A program made the position numbers and the translations under genes. The notes beneath the pieces were generated by a model that saw only the letters and a list, made by a program, of their open reading frames with translations, did not search any database and was not told the origin of the DNA. Of a DNA stretch of 64,000 bases, positions 19,172 through 27,803 are shown piece after piece (the first letter of the stretch is position 1; every line of letters starts with the position of its first letter). Location: contig NZ_ATMR01000206.1 in NCBI RefSeq assembly GCF_000427335.1, positions 62,001-126,000 on the forward strand. The letters are read 5' to 3'. Source of the stretch: Winogradskyella psychrotolerans RS-3 (GTDB lineage Bacteria; Bacteroidota; Bacteroidia; Flavobacteriales; Flavobacteriaceae).

Positions 19172-21490
19172 ATGAAGAAATATCTATTTGCAATCAGTTT
19201 ATTAGTTCTGTTTTCGTCTTGTAATGAGATTATAAAAACAAGTAAAGCATCGGGACAATTAATTTCTAACGCTACAGAATTAAATGAGGCGATAAAAAAT
19301 GCGCAACCAGGTGATAATATTGTTTTGAAAAATGGAGTTTGGAAAGATGTTGAAATAAAATTTACAGGACAAGGAACTAAAGACAATCCTATAACTATTA
19401 AAGCAGAAACCGAAGGCAAAGTGTTTATTGAAGGGGTTTCAAATCTCGCTTTTGGTGGTGCATATTTAGAAGTTAATGGTTTACATTTTAGAAACGGATA
19501 TTCACCATCCGAAAATGTAATAGCTTTTAGATTAGACAAAAATACGATAGCAAATAACTGTAAAGTAACCAATTGTGTTATTGTAGACTTCAATAAACTT
19601 CAACGCGATGATGATGATCTTTGGGTTCAGTTTTACGGAAGACATAACGAGTTGAGCCATAGTTATCTGGCCGGAAAAACAAACGGTGGCCCAACAGTTA
19701 GAGTCGATTTAAAAGGAGTAGAAAGCATTAGAAATTATCATAAAATTATAAATAACCATTTTGGACCTCGACCTAGAAAAGGTGGAGCAAGAGGTGAAAC
19801 GATTCAGTTAGGAAGTAGTTTTACATCTATGAGTCCTAGCAATACAACCATTGCAAATAACTTGTTTGAAGAATGTAATGGAGAGGTTGAAATCATTTCT
19901 AGTAAAACGAACTTCAACGAAATTAAAAACAATGTATTCTATAAAAGTGAAGGTTCTGTAGTAACGCGACATGGAAACTATGTTACTATCGATGGGAACT
20001 ATTTTATTGGTGATGGCGTAAATGAACAATATGGAGGTATTCGTATTATAAACACAGGACATTGGGTGACCAATAATTATTTTTTCAACCTAAAAGGAAA
20101 AAGCTTTAGAAGTCCGTTGGCTGTTATGAATGGAATTCCAAAATCACCATTAAATCGTTACAACCAAGTCACAGATTTGGTTGTTGCTTATAACACATTT
20201 GTAAATTGTAGTTCGCCATGGCAATTTGGAGTAGGAACAAACATTGCGCAAGCAGATGTGTTGCCAGAGTCCGAAATTCGTTCTGCAAGAGCAATTAGAA
20301 CCACTGTTGCTAATAACGTTGTTTATAATGAGAAAGGTTTGGAAAGTATTGTTGTTGAAAATGACAAAGCAGATGGTGTCACTTTTAAAAACAATATTGT
20401 AGATAATCAAGGTGTGACATTTAAGGACTTTGATGGTGGCATTATTCCTGCTGATTTAGAGTTGAAAAAAGTATCTGATAATATTTTGCTTCCAACCGGG
20501 CTTCCAAGTGACGTAGAACCTTTTAACGGTTTTGATTTTAACACTATTGAAAACGACTTATTTGGCAACTCTAGAAAAGATAGTAAAAGTATTGGTGCCG
20601 TTGTAGGTGTCGATTTTAAGAATCCTAACATTTTAGATAAATCAAAATATGGAGCGTCTTGGTATTCTAACGAAATTGAAACTGTAGATGCGGTAACGCA
20701 TACGGTAACTAAAGCCGAAGATTTACAAACTACAATTGATGCTGCTAATAATGGAGATATTATCGCTATAGCGGAAGGGGATTATGCTATTTTAAAATCT
20801 TTAGTTATTACTAAAACACTTACTATCCAGTCGGAAGGGAAAACACAACTTGTTTTTTCTGGTGAAGCAAATACACCATTATTTTCATTACAACCTAAAG
20901 GAAAACTAACCGTAAACAACTTGATTTTAAAAGGGAATGGTTCTAATTATGCTTTTGCAAGTTTAAAAGAGAATATGTCTAATCATTTCGGATTAACGGT
21001 TTCTAACACAGAAATAAGTGATTTCGATTATGTTTTAAGAGCGTACAAACAATCCTTTTCTGAACGTGTAACTTTTGAAAACTCATCTATTTCAAATTGT
21101 GAAAATGGCATAGAATTATCAGAAGAAACAAATGATAGAGGAGATTACAATACCGAATATTTAACCATTAACAATTGTAATTTCAATAACGTAAAACAAA
21201 ATGTTGTCGATTATTATAGAGGTGGTTATGATGAGTCAACTATTGGAGGAAATCTTTTAATCGCTAATAGCACATTTACGAATTGTGGTGCAAAAGAGAA
21301 AAACAAAAGATTATTAAATCATAATGGTATTGTGAATGTAACGATTACGAATAACACATTTAAAAATAATCCTGTTCAATTTGTATCTATTCTTTGGGGA
21401 GCAAAAAATAATTCGGCATCAGATAACACAGTAACTAATTCAGGACAAATTAAGACCGAAGAAAACTTAGTGATGACACTGATGTATTAA
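19172..21490 (+). CDS. Alginate lyase PL6, lipoprotein
   Basis: A 772-residue protein with a lipoprotein signal (LFSSC lipobox) and two right-handed beta-helix domains, as in large PL6 enzymes. Domain one (about 30-430) holds the chondroitinase-B-like blocks LWVQFYGRHNELSHSYLAGK and GKTNGGPTVRVD, then GGARGETIQLG with the catalytic Lys and Arg region. Domain two (about 460-770) is a second helix starting near TVTKAEDLQTTIDAANNGD. PL6 enzymes degrade alginate, often MG-rich or poly-G. It is 18 bp behind the PL7 gene, same operon. Catalytic residues are inferred from the family, not aligned. Confidence 0.88.
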   Translation: MKKYLFAISLLVLFSSCNEIIKTSKASGQLISNATELNEAIKNAQPGDNIVLKNGVWKDVEIKFTGQGTKDNPITIKAETEGKVFIEGVSNLAFGGAYLEVNGLHFRNGYSPSENVIAFRLDKNTIANNCKVTNCVIVDFNKLQRDDDDLWVQFYGRHNELSHSYLAGKTNGGPTVRVDLKGVESIRNYHKIINNHFGPRPRKGGARGETIQLGSSFTSMSPSNTTIANNLFEECNGEVEIISSKTNFNEIKNNVFYKSEGSVVTRHGNYVTIDGNYFIGDGVNEQYGGIRIINTGHWVTNNYFFNLKGKSFRSPLAVMNGIPKSPLNRYNQVTDLVVAYNTFVNCSSPWQFGVGTNIAQADVLPESEIRSARAIRTTVANNVVYNEKGLESIVVENDKADGVTFKNNIVDNQGVTFKDFDGGIIPADLELKKVSDNILLPTGLPSDVEPFNGFDFNTIENDLFGNSRKDSKSIGAVVGVDFKNPNILDKSKYGASWYSNEIETVDAVTHTVTKAEDLQTTIDAANNGDIIAIAEGDYAILKSLVITKTLTIQSEGKTQLVFSGEANTPLFSLQPKGKLTVNNLILKGNGSNYAFASLKENMSNHFGLTVSNTEISDFDYVLRAYKQSFSERVTFENSSISNCENGIELSEETNDRGDYNTEYLTINNCNFNNVKQNVVDYYRGGYDESTIGGNLLIANSTFTNCGAKEKNKRLLNHNGIVNVTITNNTFKNNPVQFVSILWGAKNNSASDNTVTNSGQIKTEENLVMTLMY

Positions 21491-21500
21491 TTAATGTATT

Positions 21501-21510
21501 CCTGCGCAGG
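21501..21510. repeat. Short palindromic element between lyase genes
   Basis: The 44-bp gap between the PL6 and PL7 genes contains CCTGCGCAGG, a perfect 10-bp palindrome flanked by TTC and CAAGGA. It resembles the core of small dispersed palindromes found between genes in flavobacteria. It is also unusually GC-rich for this region. It could affect mRNA stability between the two lyase genes. Confidence 0.4.
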
Positions 21511-21534
21511 CAAGGATTTCATAAAACGCTTAAA

Positions 21535-22557
21535 ATGAAAAAATCAATATTTACAATTTTTACACTTTTACTAATCGTTGGATGTAAAAATAATACCGAA
21601 ACGAATCCAGAAGTAACGGTTGAAAACGAAACAGAACAAGAGGCAAAATACCCAAGTGATGTCATTCCGTTTATGGACAAATGGAAAATTCTTTTAGGAG
21701 ATGGAACCTACGTGGATGATTTAGTAGACTACCAAAAAGACGATTTCTTTTATGTTGAAAATGATGGCAAAACGGATTGGGTTGTCTATAAAACACCAAA
21801 TTCTGGTATTACTTCAAGAACATCGAGTAACACAAGAACAGAACTTGGTGAAAAAGCACATTGGATTCCAGAAACTGGCGGAAAACTAACAGGAACATTA
21901 AAAGTGCAACATGTTTCTACAACTGGAAATGCCGATGTGGCATCCTCGTATTCTGTGGTTGTCGGACAAATTCATAGTGATGAAGGCCATGAAAACGAAC
22001 CCTTAAAAATCTACTATAAAAAATTCCCGGGTCATACGAAAGGTTCTGTGTTTTGGAATTATGAAATAAATACAGAAGGTGATAACTCTGGTAGATTTGA
22101 TTTTTCAACAGCAGTTTGGGGCTATGATTTTTCAGTGGTTGGAGATGATGAAACGACTAGTCCTGCAGAACCAGAAGATGGTATTGCATTAGGTGAAGAA
22201 TTTAGCTATGAAGTCAATGTTTATAAGGGTATTATGTGTTTAACCTTTACAAGCGAAGGACACGAGACCATAACGTTTACTAAAAGTTTAATAGAATCAG
22301 ACTTTGCTACAAAAGCAGATATTCCGCAACAGATTATTGATAATTATGCGTCAAGACGAACTGTGGGTGTAGAAAGAGAAATTGCTTATGCTGGTGAAAT
22401 AAATTATTTCAAACAAGGGGCTTATAATCAGGCTAACGGTAAATCTACCAAGTCTGAAACGTATGATGGTGATATAGAAAAACAATATGCCAACGGAAGT
22501 TATGCTGAGGTTTGGTTTAAATCGGCAACTGTAGGTTCAGCAACACCACCTAATTAA
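21535..22557 (+). CDS. Alginate lyase PL7, lipoprotein
   Basis: A 340-residue PL7 enzyme with a lipoprotein signal (LLIVGC lipobox, Cys16). Motifs are NTRTELGEK, VVGQIHSDEG and NYFKQGAYNQANGK, giving the Arg, Gln/His and Lys/Tyr active-site set. The domain starts at about residue 40 (YPSDVIPFMDKWKILLGDG). It is clearly a paralogue of the protein at 25812 (shared VIPF, WVV-KTPN-G, KKFPGHTKGSVFW and QKQYA blocks) and belongs to a different PL7 type from those at 18236 and 36452. It is the third gene of operon A, 15 bp before the gluconokinase fusion. Confidence 0.88.
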   Translation: MKKSIFTIFTLLLIVGCKNNTETNPEVTVENETEQEAKYPSDVIPFMDKWKILLGDGTYVDDLVDYQKDDFFYVENDGKTDWVVYKTPNSGITSRTSSNTRTELGEKAHWIPETGGKLTGTLKVQHVSTTGNADVASSYSVVVGQIHSDEGHENEPLKIYYKKFPGHTKGSVFWNYEINTEGDNSGRFDFSTAVWGYDFSVVGDDETTSPAEPEDGIALGEEFSYEVNVYKGIMCLTFTSEGHETITFTKSLIESDFATKADIPQQIIDNYASRRTVGVEREIAYAGEINYFKQGAYNQANGKSTKSETYDGDIEKQYANGSYAEVWFKSATVGSATPPN

Positions 22558-22572
22558 TAAAACAAACTTAAA

Positions 22573-24456
22573 TTGAAGCAAGTCATATTTGTAATAGGAG
22601 TTTCGGGATGTGGAAAAAGCACTATTGGAAAATTACTTGCGGAAGAATTAGATCTTCCCTTTTTTGATGGAGACGATTTTCATCCAAAAGCTAACATTAA
22701 AAAGATGTCTAGTGGACTGCCTTTAAATGATGATGATAGACAAGGCTGGTTAAAAACATTGAATGATTTAGCTAAAAAGCAATTGACTAAAAACAGTTGC
22801 GTCATAGTCTGTTCTGCATTAAAGGAAAAGTATAGAGACATTTTAAGTTTGGATATTGAAGCAGAAACAAAATGGGTATATCTAAGAGGAGATTTTAATC
22901 AAATTTATAATAGAGTGAATCGAAGGCGTAATCACTTTATGCCTTCAGAATTATTGAAATCGCAGTTTGATACTTTGGAAGAACCAAAAGATGCCATTCA
23001 AATTGATATTAGCTTAACGCCAGAAAGCATTATAAAAACTTTAAAACACAAATTAATGGACAAGTCAGAATTTGGATTATTTGGTTTAGGAGTTATGGGA
23101 AAAAGCCTATGCAGAAACTTGGCTAATAACGGATTCAAGATTGCAATGTTTAATAGGCATGTGGATGGTGTTGAGGTCGATATTGCTAAAGATTTTAAAG
23201 CTAAATTTCCTGAATTATCTCAATCTGAAGCTTTCGATGATATTGCAGCTTTTGTAAACGCATTGCAACAACCAAGACGCATTATGCTCATGGTGAATGC
23301 AGGAAAAACAATAGACTACGTTATTGAAGATTTACTACCACATTTATCTGAAAATGATATTTTAATTGATGGCGGAAATTCTAACTATGTAAACACAAAA
23401 GAGCGTGTTGATTATTTAAAAACCAAAGGCATTCATTTTATAGGAGCTGGAGTTTCTGGAGGTGAGGAAGGGGCATTAAAAGGACCATCCATAATGCCAA
23501 GTGGTGATCTTAAGGCCTATAAAAGCGTGCAACCTTTTCTAGAAAAAATAGCGGCTAAAGATAAAAATGGCTTACCATGTTGTACCTATGTTGGACCAGA
23601 AGGCAGTGGTCATTTTATAAAAATGGTACATAATGGAGTGGAGTATGTAGAAATGCAATTGTTAGCCGAGGTCGCTACTATTTTAGAAGCTTTAGGTCAA
23701 ATTCCAGATGACATCGCTAATACTTTTGAGACTTGGAAGTCTACAGCAAATAGTTACTTGTTAGAAATAACAGCTGATATTTTTAGAAAAAAGGAAGGTG
23801 ACGATTGGTTGGTCAATAAAATTTTAGACAAGGCCGGAAATAAAGGAACAGGAAATTGGACCACTATGGCTTCAGCGGAACTCGGTGTACCAAGTACATT
23901 AATCGCTTCTGCTTTATTTTCACGATATATTTCTTTTTACAAAGAAGAACGAGTTCAATTAAATCAGAATTTTGAACACTCAAGAACTTCTGAATTAAAT
24001 CTAACTACAAATGACATTTTAGAGGCGTATCAGTTTGCTAGAATTATAAATCATTATCAAGGTTTTAAACTGATTTCAGAAGCTTCAAATACATTTTCAT
24101 GGGATCTAAATCTTAGTGAAATTGCTAGAATCTGGACAAACGGTTGCATCATTAGATCTGCTTTAATGGAAGATTTGGTTGACATATTTAAAGACACAAC
24201 CAACATCTTAACAAATTCAAAGCTAATCGATCTTGTGAATCAATACAGACCTTCAGTAAAAAAGGTGGTTTCTCAATGTGTACTTAATGACATAACAACT
24301 CCTGCTTTAGGAGAAGCTATTCAGTTTTTAAACGGAATTACAACATCATATGCGTCTGCAAATATCATTCAGGCACAACGCGATTATTTTGGTGCGCATA
24401 CGTATCAAAGATTGGATGATGATTCTGGAAAAAATCATCACACCAATTGGAATTAG
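22573..24456 (+). CDS. Gluconokinase / 6-phosphogluconate dehydrogenase fusion
   Basis: A 627-residue bifunctional protein. Residues 1 to about 160 form a gluconokinase of the GntK/shikimate-kinase fold: Walker A GVSGCGKST at about 9-17, FDGDDFHP, and DDRQGWLKTL. From about 162 a full 6-phosphogluconate dehydrogenase follows: GLFGLGVMGKSL NADP fold, GGEEGALKGPSIMPSG, KMVHNGVEYVEMQ with the catalytic Lys, and a C-terminal end typical of Gnd (DYFGAHTYQR). It would turn gluconate into 6-phosphogluconate and then ribulose 5-phosphate with NADPH. The start is TTG. It lies 15 bp after the PL7 gene, within the alginate operon, where gluconate has no clear source. Confidence 0.88.
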   Translation: MKQVIFVIGVSGCGKSTIGKLLAEELDLPFFDGDDFHPKANIKKMSSGLPLNDDDRQGWLKTLNDLAKKQLTKNSCVIVCSALKEKYRDILSLDIEAETKWVYLRGDFNQIYNRVNRRRNHFMPSELLKSQFDTLEEPKDAIQIDISLTPESIIKTLKHKLMDKSEFGLFGLGVMGKSLCRNLANNGFKIAMFNRHVDGVEVDIAKDFKAKFPELSQSEAFDDIAAFVNALQQPRRIMLMVNAGKTIDYVIEDLLPHLSENDILIDGGNSNYVNTKERVDYLKTKGIHFIGAGVSGGEEGALKGPSIMPSGDLKAYKSVQPFLEKIAAKDKNGLPCCTYVGPEGSGHFIKMVHNGVEYVEMQLLAEVATILEALGQIPDDIANTFETWKSTANSYLLEITADIFRKKEGDDWLVNKILDKAGNKGTGNWTTMASAELGVPSTLIASALFSRYISFYKEERVQLNQNFEHSRTSELNLTTNDILEAYQFARIINHYQGFKLISEASNTFSWDLNLSEIARIWTNGCIIRSALMEDLVDIFKDTTNILTNSKLIDLVNQYRPSVKKVVSQCVLNDITTPALGEAIQFLNGITTSYASANIIQAQRDYFGAHTYQRLDDDSGKNHHTNWN

Positions 24457-24496
24457 ACACGAGCAACTAACAATCAAAAACCAATACATTATTCAT

Positions 24497-25771
24497 ATGG
24501 AAGCAACCACACCAAAAAAATCATTTTTCAAAAAAATCATTGCTATCATATTAGGGTTTGGTCCAGGGATATTTGCGATTGGTTATACTATTGGTACAGG
24601 TAGTGTAACGTCTATGATTGTTGCAGGTAGTAAATTCAATATGCAATTATTGTGGGTGCTTTTAATAAGTTGTATTTTTTCGGGAATTTTAATGTTTGCT
24701 TACGGGAATTATGCTTTGCTTACTGGTGAAACCGCGCTTTTTGGATTTAAAAAACATTTTAAATTCGGTAAAGTTTTAGCTATTGCGATTATTATTGGTA
24801 TTACGTTCGGACAATGGAACTCACTAATGGGAATCTTAGGAATTTCATCCAATATAATTTTTGAAATATTAGCGGTGAATTTTGAAGGATTATCGGCGTA
24901 CAAATATGAAACCGTACTCATCACAGCAATTGTTATTATTGTGATTTTCTACTTGTTAATGTTGGTTGGTAAGTACACGTTTTTCGAGAAAATATTGGTC
25001 ATTTTTGTAACCTTAATGGGAATGTCTTTTGTGCTTTCCTTGTGCTTTGTACAACCTCTTACAATAGATGTTGTAAAAGGATTACTACCAACAATTCCAG
25101 ATGTGCCAGGTGGTCAAATGCTAGTGGCAGCCTTTGTGGGAACGACGATGGCTTCTGCGACATTCTTATCACGACCATTATTTGTTAAGGGTAAAGGCTG
25201 GACGATTAAAAACTTAGGGCAACAAAAAAGAGATTCAATTACAGCAGCTGTTTTAATATTTATTATTAGTGGAGTTATTATGGCTGTAGCGGCTGGGGCT
25301 TTGTATTATCAAGGTAAAGAAGTTACCCAAGTTTTAGATATGGCAAATACTTTAGAACCCGTTGCAGGAAAATGGGCTGTTACTATTTTCTTTTTTGGCG
25401 CATTAAGTGCAGGCTTATCATCTATTTTTCCTTGTTTATTAATTGCACCTTTGTTGATCGCAGATTACCAATCGGGTGAATTAGATACCAATTCCAAACA
25501 ATTTAGAATTATAACTTTTATAGCTTGTTTAGTGGCTTTAATTGGTCCTGCGTTTGGAGCAAATCCTATTGAAATTCAAATTCTATCCCAAGTCTTTAAT
25601 GTGTTTGTATTGCCAATAGTAATACTCGGCATCATCCTTATGCTAAGTAATAAAAAAGTCATGAAAGATTATAAAACGAGCCTAGGAGTTTACATCGGAT
25701 TATATGCCGCCTTGTTCTTTTCTCTAGTGATTTCATATAATGGCGTCATAGCACTTTTAGACTATTTCTAA
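24497..25771 (+). CDS. Nramp-family-like membrane transporter lacking metal-binding motifs
   Basis: A 424-residue protein with about 11 membrane helices and the Nramp scaffold. The first helix reads GPGIFAIGYTIGTGSVTSM: at the place where true metal transporters have DPGN it has GTGS. In the sixth-helix region it reads VGTTMASATFLSRP, where true ones have the MPH motif. The family's metal ligands (Asp, Asn, Met) are thus missing. I chose ATG 24497 because the earlier in-frame start overlaps the dehydrogenase gene and encodes no helix. Its place between the Gnd fusion and a PL7 gene suggests a solute other than a metal, perhaps an acidic sugar. That is inference. Confidence 0.75.
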   Translation: MEATTPKKSFFKKIIAIILGFGPGIFAIGYTIGTGSVTSMIVAGSKFNMQLLWVLLISCIFSGILMFAYGNYALLTGETALFGFKKHFKFGKVLAIAIIIGITFGQWNSLMGILGISSNIIFEILAVNFEGLSAYKYETVLITAIVIIVIFYLLMLVGKYTFFEKILVIFVTLMGMSFVLSLCFVQPLTIDVVKGLLPTIPDVPGGQMLVAAFVGTTMASATFLSRPLFVKGKGWTIKNLGQQKRDSITAAVLIFIISGVIMAVAAGALYYQGKEVTQVLDMANTLEPVAGKWAVTIFFFGALSAGLSSIFPCLLIAPLLIADYQSGELDTNSKQFRIITFIACLVALIGPAFGANPIEIQILSQVFNVFVLPIVILGIILMLSNKKVMKDYKTSLGVYIGLYAALFFSLVISYNGVIALLDYF

Positions 25772-25811
25772 TAATTAAGATTAAAAACTAATGACTTTAA
25801 ATAATTTAAAC

Positions 25812-26900
25812 ATGAATAAAAAACATATCCCATCAGTAGCAACATTGATACTTTTTAGTTTCTTTTTAATTCTAAATAGCTGTAAAAATGAAGTGAAAGA
25901 ACCTGTTGAAAAAGAAGTTGAAAAAACTGTTTACGCAAGCGACGTTATTCCATTTTTTGATGACTGGAAATTGATTTTAGGTGATGGCTCAAATGCAGGT
26001 ATTGCTAATAATTTTGAAAACAAAGATTTCTTTTACACGGTAAATGACGGTAATAGTGATTGGGTTGTTTTTAAAACTCCAAATGGTGGAGATACCCATG
26101 GTACTTCTAATAACACGAGAACTGAATTAGCGCAAACAAAAAAATGGTATCCAAAAACGGCTAATGATGAATTAACAGCAACACTTAAAGTAATGAATGT
26201 TTCGGCTACAGGTGATGCTCGTGTAGCAGCCTCGCATGCCGTTGTTGTAGGGCAGATTCATAGTGCTGACGCTTTTGAAAATGAACCTCTTAAAATATTT
26301 TATAAAAAATTCCCAGGTCATACTAAAGGTTCGGTGTTTTGGCATTATGAAATTAATACCGCAGGTGATGATAATTCTAAACGATGGGATTATTCTTCAG
26401 CTGTTTGGGGTAATGACTTTGCTGTTGTTGGTGATTCAGTTAACACATATCCAGAAGAACCTAAAGATGGTATTGCTTTAGGTGAAGAATTTAGCTATGA
26501 AGTGAAAGTAGAAAAGGGAATTATGACTTTGAATTTTTCTAGTGAAGGTCATGAAACCAAAACGTTTACAAAAAACTTACTTGAATCAGAATACACAACG
26601 ACCGAAGATATTCCCGAGCAAACGCAAAAGTTATTTGTTCCAATCGGTCAAGATGGAGTAGAGCGTAAAAGTGCCTACGCTGGTGAAGGTTGTTTTTTTA
26701 AGCTTGGTGCTTACAATCAAACTAACGGAAAATCGCCAGAAGTAAATAGAAATTGGTGCTCTGGTGCTGAAACACATAATGGAGATATCCAAAAACAATA
26801 TGCAGATGGAAACTATGCTGAGGTATGGTTTAAAAAAGGAAGTATTTCAATAAGTGAAGATGCCGTTTCTAACGAGGGCTATTTTACTAAAAACGATTAA
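25812..26900 (+). CDS. Alginate lyase PL7, lipoprotein
   Basis: PL7 enzyme of 362 residues from ATG 25812 (MNKKHIPSVATLIL), chosen over 25791 because the signal peptide begins there; lipobox LILNSC. Motifs are NTRTELAQT, VVGQIHSAD and CFFKLGAYNQTNGK. In the last motif the first aromatic residue is Phe instead of the usual Tyr, while the second Tyr is kept. Paralogue of the protein at 21535, from which it is separated by the fusion and Nramp-like genes. It is 21 bp before the SDR gene. A change of specificity between the two copies is possible. Confidence 0.88.
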   Translation: MNKKHIPSVATLILFSFFLILNSCKNEVKEPVEKEVEKTVYASDVIPFFDDWKLILGDGSNAGIANNFENKDFFYTVNDGNSDWVVFKTPNGGDTHGTSNNTRTELAQTKKWYPKTANDELTATLKVMNVSATGDARVAASHAVVVGQIHSADAFENEPLKIFYKKFPGHTKGSVFWHYEINTAGDDNSKRWDYSSAVWGNDFAVVGDSVNTYPEEPKDGIALGEEFSYEVKVEKGIMTLNFSSEGHETKTFTKNLLESEYTTTEDIPEQTQKLFVPIGQDGVERKSAYAGEGCFFKLGAYNQTNGKSPEVNRNWCSGAETHNGDIQKQYADGNYAEVWFKKGSISISEDAVSNEGYFTKND

Positions 26901-26921
26901 ATCAATTAATACAAGACGATT

Positions 26922-27689
26922 ATGAACAATAATAAATTAGCTGGTAAAAATATTCTTATTACAGCTGGCGCACAAGGTATTGGAGAAGCGATTACAAAGC
27001 ATTTTATAGATAGTGGTTCTAATGTTGCTATTCACTATTTTTCTAGTGCTGATACGGCGAATCAATTAGTAGCATACGCGCATAGTAAAGGTGTAAAAGC
27101 AATTGCAATATCTGGTGACTTAACAAAAGAATCCGATGCGAATGCCATGGTTAAAAAGACTGTAGAAATTTTAGGAAGTTTAGATATACTGATCAACAAT
27201 GCAGGTTCACTTGTGGCTCGTAAAATGCTGAATGAAATGGAGACTGAATTTTGGCATAAGGTTATGGATATAAACCTTACCTCTATGATGTTTGTAACAC
27301 GAGCAGCAGCTCCATATTTAGCAAAACAGGATAACAGTAGTATTGTTAATTTAGCTTCACTTGCAGGACGTAAAGGTGGTCATCCAGGATCATTAGTGTA
27401 TTCTACCAGTAAAGGGGCGATTCTAACATTTACACGTGCCTTGTCTACAGAATTGGGAGCACAGGGTACGCGAGTTAACGCTGTTGCTCCAGGTCTTATT
27501 CTTGGGACGTCATTTCATAACACACATACAACAAAGGAATCAGCGGCTGCAACAACAGCTGGTATTCCAATCCAACGCGCAGGTAATGCGGATGATGTCG
27601 CTCGTGCGGTTTTATTTTTAGCGTCCGAATACGATGGATTTATTACAGGTGCTACTTTAGATATCAATGGTGGTGTCTACAATATGTAA
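26922..27689 (+). CDS. Short-chain dehydrogenase/reductase
   Basis: A 255-residue classical SDR with TAGAQGIGEA at about 14-23 (TGxxxGIG variant), NNAG at about 90-93, and the catalytic YSTSK at about 157-161; the C-terminus ends in a DINGGVYNM segment. It is the last gene of operon A. In alginate catabolism an SDR reduces DEH to 2-keto-3-deoxygluconate; the window has two candidates, this and 39699. The other is next to the transporter gene and is the more usual choice, so this one may act on a related uronate or be a second DEH reductase. No terminator is obvious before the next promoter. Confidence 0.8.
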   Translation: MNNNKLAGKNILITAGAQGIGEAITKHFIDSGSNVAIHYFSSADTANQLVAYAHSKGVKAIAISGDLTKESDANAMVKKTVEILGSLDILINNAGSLVARKMLNEMETEFWHKVMDINLTSMMFVTRAAAPYLAKQDNSSIVNLASLAGRKGGHPGSLVYSTSKGAILTFTRALSTELGAQGTRVNAVAPGLILGTSFHNTHTTKESAAATTAGIPIQRAGNADDVARAVLFLASEYDGFITGATLDINGGVYNM

Positions 27690-27760
27690 TGCTTATCATG
27701 AACGAAGAATTAACTTTTAGCTAAGAGTTGAATTATTTTAAATTAACAAATATCAGTATA

Positions 27761-27785
27761 TTGGTAAACCAATTTGGTGAGTCAA
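27761..27785 (+). promoter_or_regulatory. Tandem GntR-type operators before the PL17-kdgF genes
   Basis: TTGGTAAACCAA at 27761-27772 and a degenerate copy TTGGTGAGTCAA at 27774-27785, again 13 bp apart from centre to centre. TATATTGG at 27757-27764 overlaps the first and may be a weak -7 element. The chosen ATG (27804) is 18 bp beyond the second copy. Confidence 0.7.
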
Positions 27786-27803
27786 TTCAAAAACGCCTTT
27801 CTT

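Noticed and set aside
24350..24496. N-terminal extension of the Nramp-like protein
   Set aside because: It overlaps the end of the dehydrogenase gene in another frame and has no hydrophobic or family-like sequence; ATG 24497 directly precedes the conserved region.
27774..27803. TTG start at 27774 for the PL17 gene
   Set aside because: It lies within the second operator copy and would put ten residues before a clear lipoprotein signal that begins at ATG 27804.
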